DNA from: Candidatus Woesearchaeota archaeon
Lineage (GTDB): Archaea; Nanobdellota; Nanobdellia; Woesearchaeales; 21-14-0-10-32-9
Direction: 5' to 3'
Assembly (NCBI GenBank): GCA_003562145.1
Contig: PWWA01000035.1
Location: 1-5,125 of the forward strand
DNA: 5,125 bases
Made by a program: the position numbers and the translations under genes. Shown piece by piece: positions 4,271 through 5,125 of the stretch (position 1 is the first letter of the stretch; each line of letters starts with the position of its first letter). The notes below the pieces were generated by a model. The model was not told the origin of the DNA. It made no database searches and was given only the letters and a program-made list of their open reading frames with translations.

Positions 4271-4377
4271 GGGCCCGTAGCTTAGCCTGGTTGGAGCGCC
4301 GGTCTTATATGGCCTCGTTTCGCGTGGGACGGCTCTTGGAGAGCCGGTGGTCGGGAGTTCAAATCTCCCCGGGCCCA
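4271..4377 (+). tRNA. tRNA-Ile(UAU), intron-containing
   Basis: A 107-nt gene with a mature tRNA of about 75 nt. Acceptor GGGCCCG/CGGGCCC, D stem GCTT/GAGC, anticodon stem CCGGT (4299-4303) with GCCGG (4343-4347), T arm GGGAG-TTCAAAT-CTCCC, discriminator A at 4377. The short variable loop (TGGTC) excludes Leu and Ser. With an intron of about 32 nt between positions 37 and 38, the loop becomes CTTATAA, anticodon TAT. The body closely resembles archaeal tRNA-Ile2, which usually has CAU with agmatidine to read AUA; here T replaces the wobble C. The splice motif is imperfect: 32-35 (CTTA) against intron TTGG (4336-4339) gives C-G, U.G, U/U, A-U. Intron placement elsewhere would give 7-nt loops that fit no class I tRNA as well. 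Confidence 0.85.
4310..4341 (+). other. Predicted archaeal tRNA intron (position 37/38)
   Basis: A 32-nt segment between loop base A4309 and A4342 that must be removed to close the anticodon stem. It has an internal pairing CCTCG/CGTGG. Its end CGGCTCT can form a 7-bp hairpin with AGAGCCG at the intron-exon 2 junction, competing with the anticodon stem. The exact ends could shift by one or two bases. Confidence 0.6.
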
Positions 4378-4389
4378 TATTTTTGTTTT

Positions 4390-4464
4390 GCTCCGTTGGT
4401 GTAGTCCGGCCAATCATCCGGCCCTTTCGAGGCCGGGACCCGGGTTCGAATCCCGGACGGAGCG
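4390..4464 (+). tRNA. tRNA-Glu(UUC)
   Basis: 75 nt. Acceptor GCTCCGT/ACGGAGC, anticodon arm CGGCC-CTTTCGA-GGCCG (anticodon TTC), short variable loop GGAC, T arm CCGGG-TTCGAAT-CCCGG, discriminator G at 4464. No encoded CCA. The D arm is G/C-rich and slightly irregular, as in many archaeal tRNA-Glu. Last gene of the cluster. Confidence 0.95.
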
Positions 4465-4497
4465 TTTTTATCTTTTTCTTTCTTTGTTTTTTGTGGT
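4465..4497 (+). terminator. T-rich terminator of the tRNA cluster
   Basis: After the tRNA-Glu 3' end there are runs TTTTT, CTTTTTCTTTC and GTTTTTTG on the coding strand within 33 bp, with no hairpin. This is the expected multi-oligo-T stop of an archaeal tRNA operon. Confidence 0.55.
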
Positions 4498-4521
4498 CTT
4501 TTCGTCGAGGTAAATCGAAAC

Positions 4522-4531
4522 ATTTAAATAG
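4522..4531 (+). promoter_or_regulatory. Candidate TATA box upstream of the 97-residue protein gene
   Basis: ATTTAAATAG is a good box but lies about 83 bp before the ATG at 4609, so its transcript would carry a leader of about 55 nt. A second box-like site (4569-4580) lies closer. Either or both may be used. Confidence 0.4.
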
Positions 4532-4557
4532 TTCAAATACTACTACTATAGAGTCAG

Positions 4558-4590
4558 ATACAAAAAGCTATATTAGTATACAAAAAAGCT
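4558..4590 (+). repeat. Direct repeat flanking a TATATTAGTATA element
   Basis: ATACAAAAAGCT (4558-4569) and ATACAAAAAAGCT (4578-4590) flank ATATTAGT. The centre TATATTAGTATA (4569-4580) is found exactly again upstream of scpA at 4932-4943. It may be an alternative promoter with a regulator site: its centre is about 25 bp before the in-frame GTG at 4597. Confidence 0.5.
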
Positions 4591-4608
4591 CTTTGTGTGG
4601 GGTGCCTT

Positions 4609-4902
4609 ATGTCTATGTTTACAGGTCTAGTGAAAAGGGTTAAAGAGCAAAAAACAGAATTCAACGTTGGGGATTTGGTCAGCGAAGAAGATCTTCTTCA
4701 AAGGAAGGATGTTGCATTTATCAGGACACTTCCGGCTTATCAGGGCAGGGAAGCACACCAATACATGCACAACGATACAGGTACAATAATACTTGTTTAC
4801 GGCCTAAATAACGAGGATGGTGGCCGTAGAGCATACATTGGGCTTGTCCAGAATCCCCAAAAACCCGCAAAATATAATTCTAGGGAGCGCTTTTACGACT
4901 GA
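4609..4902 (+). CDS. Hypothetical protein (97 aa), upstream of scpA
   Basis: Not recognised. The protein is soluble, without a signal peptide or membrane helix. A basic N-terminal helix (LVKRVKEQK) is followed by a mixed alpha/beta region with strands DVAFIRTLPAY, GTIILVYGLN and RRAYIGLVQN, and a charged C-terminus (NSRERFYD). I chose the ATG at 4609 because GGGGTG lies 4 nt upstream; the GTG at 4597 (adding four residues, MGCL) is also possible and sits 28 bp from the start of a TATATTAG element, as a leaderless start would. It is transcribed in the same direction as scpA, 55 bp upstream of it, and shares its promoter-like 12-mer, so the two may be co-regulated. Confidence 0.8.
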   Translation: MSMFTGLVKRVKEQKTEFNVGDLVSEEDLLQRKDVAFIRTLPAYQGREAHQYMHNDTGTIILVYGLNNEDGGRRAYIGLVQNPQKPAKYNSRERFYD

Positions 4903-4927
4903 GCACAGGACAACCCCAATGATAACC

Positions 4928-4943
4928 TTTATATATTAGTATA
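4928..4943 (+). promoter_or_regulatory. Promoter region of scpA with shared TATATTAGTATA element
   Basis: TTTATATA (4929-4936) is centred about 26 bp before the ATG at 4958, fitting a leaderless mRNA. It overlaps TATATTAGTATA (4932-4943), the same 12-mer as at 4569-4580. Confidence 0.5.
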
Positions 4944-4957
4944 GGGTTTTGATGACA

Positions 4958-5125
4958 ATGGCGACTGAAGCAATCCAGAAACGGGAACATGTAATAAATA
5001 GCGAGGAACAAGTATTCGCACTACTATTCGAGCAAGACGAACTTACCTGGCAGACTATAATCCACGAGCTCATAAAATCCGAGCAGATGAACCCCTGGAA
5101 TATAGATGTAGGCGTAATCGCAGAA
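4958..5125 (+). CDS. scpA: ScpA-like kleisin of the archaeal SMC complex (N-terminal part; runs off the window)
   Basis: The first 56 residues are visible. From residue 19 on they match the ScpA N-terminal domain that binds the SMC neck: VFALLFEQDELTWQ, IIHELIKSEQMNPWNID and VGVIAE, equivalent to the family pattern ..L..L...E.....P.DIDI..I.... ScpA bridges the SMC heads and acts in chromosome compaction and segregation on the nucleoid. The start at ATG 4958 fits a TATA box about 26 bp upstream; the in-frame ATG at 4952 (adding MT) is the alternative. In archaea scpA often lies next to smc or scpB, which would be beyond the right edge here. Confidence 0.88.
   Translation, partial: MATEAIQKREHVINSEEQVFALLFEQDELTWQTIIHELIKSEQMNPWNIDVGVIAE

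Noticed and set aside
4181..4417. Minus-strand ORF of 78 codons with plausible-looking protein sequence
   Set aside because: It runs through tRNA-Gly, tRNA-Ile and into tRNA-Glu; such antisense tRNA translations are a known source of false proteins. The plus-strand ORFs 3998-4285 and 4347-4643 are rejected for the same overlap with tRNA genes.

Overview
This window looks like a piece of an archaeal chromosome, probably from a small-genome DPANN-type lineage (Woesearchaeota or Pacearchaeota-like). That placement is inferred from gene content. The supporting signs are AT-rich protein genes with GC-rich tRNA genes that lack an encoded CCA, TTTAAA/TATATA boxes placed 25-28 bp upstream of start codons or tRNA 5' ends (mostly leaderless genes), an intron in one tRNA, an archaeal kleisin (ScpA), and a secreted protein crowded with N-glycosylation sequons. 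No plasmid, phage, IS or CRISPR signature is visible.

Layout. Positions 1-830 hold a hydrogenase-maturation cluster: the C-terminal end of a DUF6390-like protein on + (cut by the left edge), overlapping tail-to-tail with a hypA-hypC pair on -. Positions 870-1131 hold tRNA-Leu(UAA) on -, followed by two tandem copies of a structured module that repeats the last 16 nt of the tRNA plus its 3' trailer. Positions 1200-2055 encode a membrane-anchored winged-helix regulator (+). It converges, 7 bp apart, with a 394-residue secreted, heavily sequon-bearing repeat protein (2063-3247, -), whose ribosome-binding site sits in the loop of a perfect 9-bp inverted repeat. Divergent from that protein is an unannotated one-helix membrane peptide (3375-3485, +). 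It is followed by tRNA-Thr(GGU) on - and by a three-helix membrane protein on + (3673-4131).

From 4149 a single promoter appears to drive the tRNA cluster Gly(GCC), Ile(UAU, with an intron of about 32 nt) and Glu(UUC). The right end holds an unrecognised 97-residue protein and the start of scpA (chromosome segregation), cut by the right edge. These last two genes share the 12-mer TATATTAGTATA upstream.

The most interesting points are: the tandem tRNA-3'-end/trailer duplication, whose stems pair fully only in the minus-strand RNA; a UAU-anticodon tRNA-Ile, where most archaea use a modified CAU tRNA for AUA; the SD-containing palindrome upstream of the surface-protein gene, next to a membrane-bound DNA-binding protein; a HypC with Gln where the iron-ligand His is usual; and the short membrane peptide.
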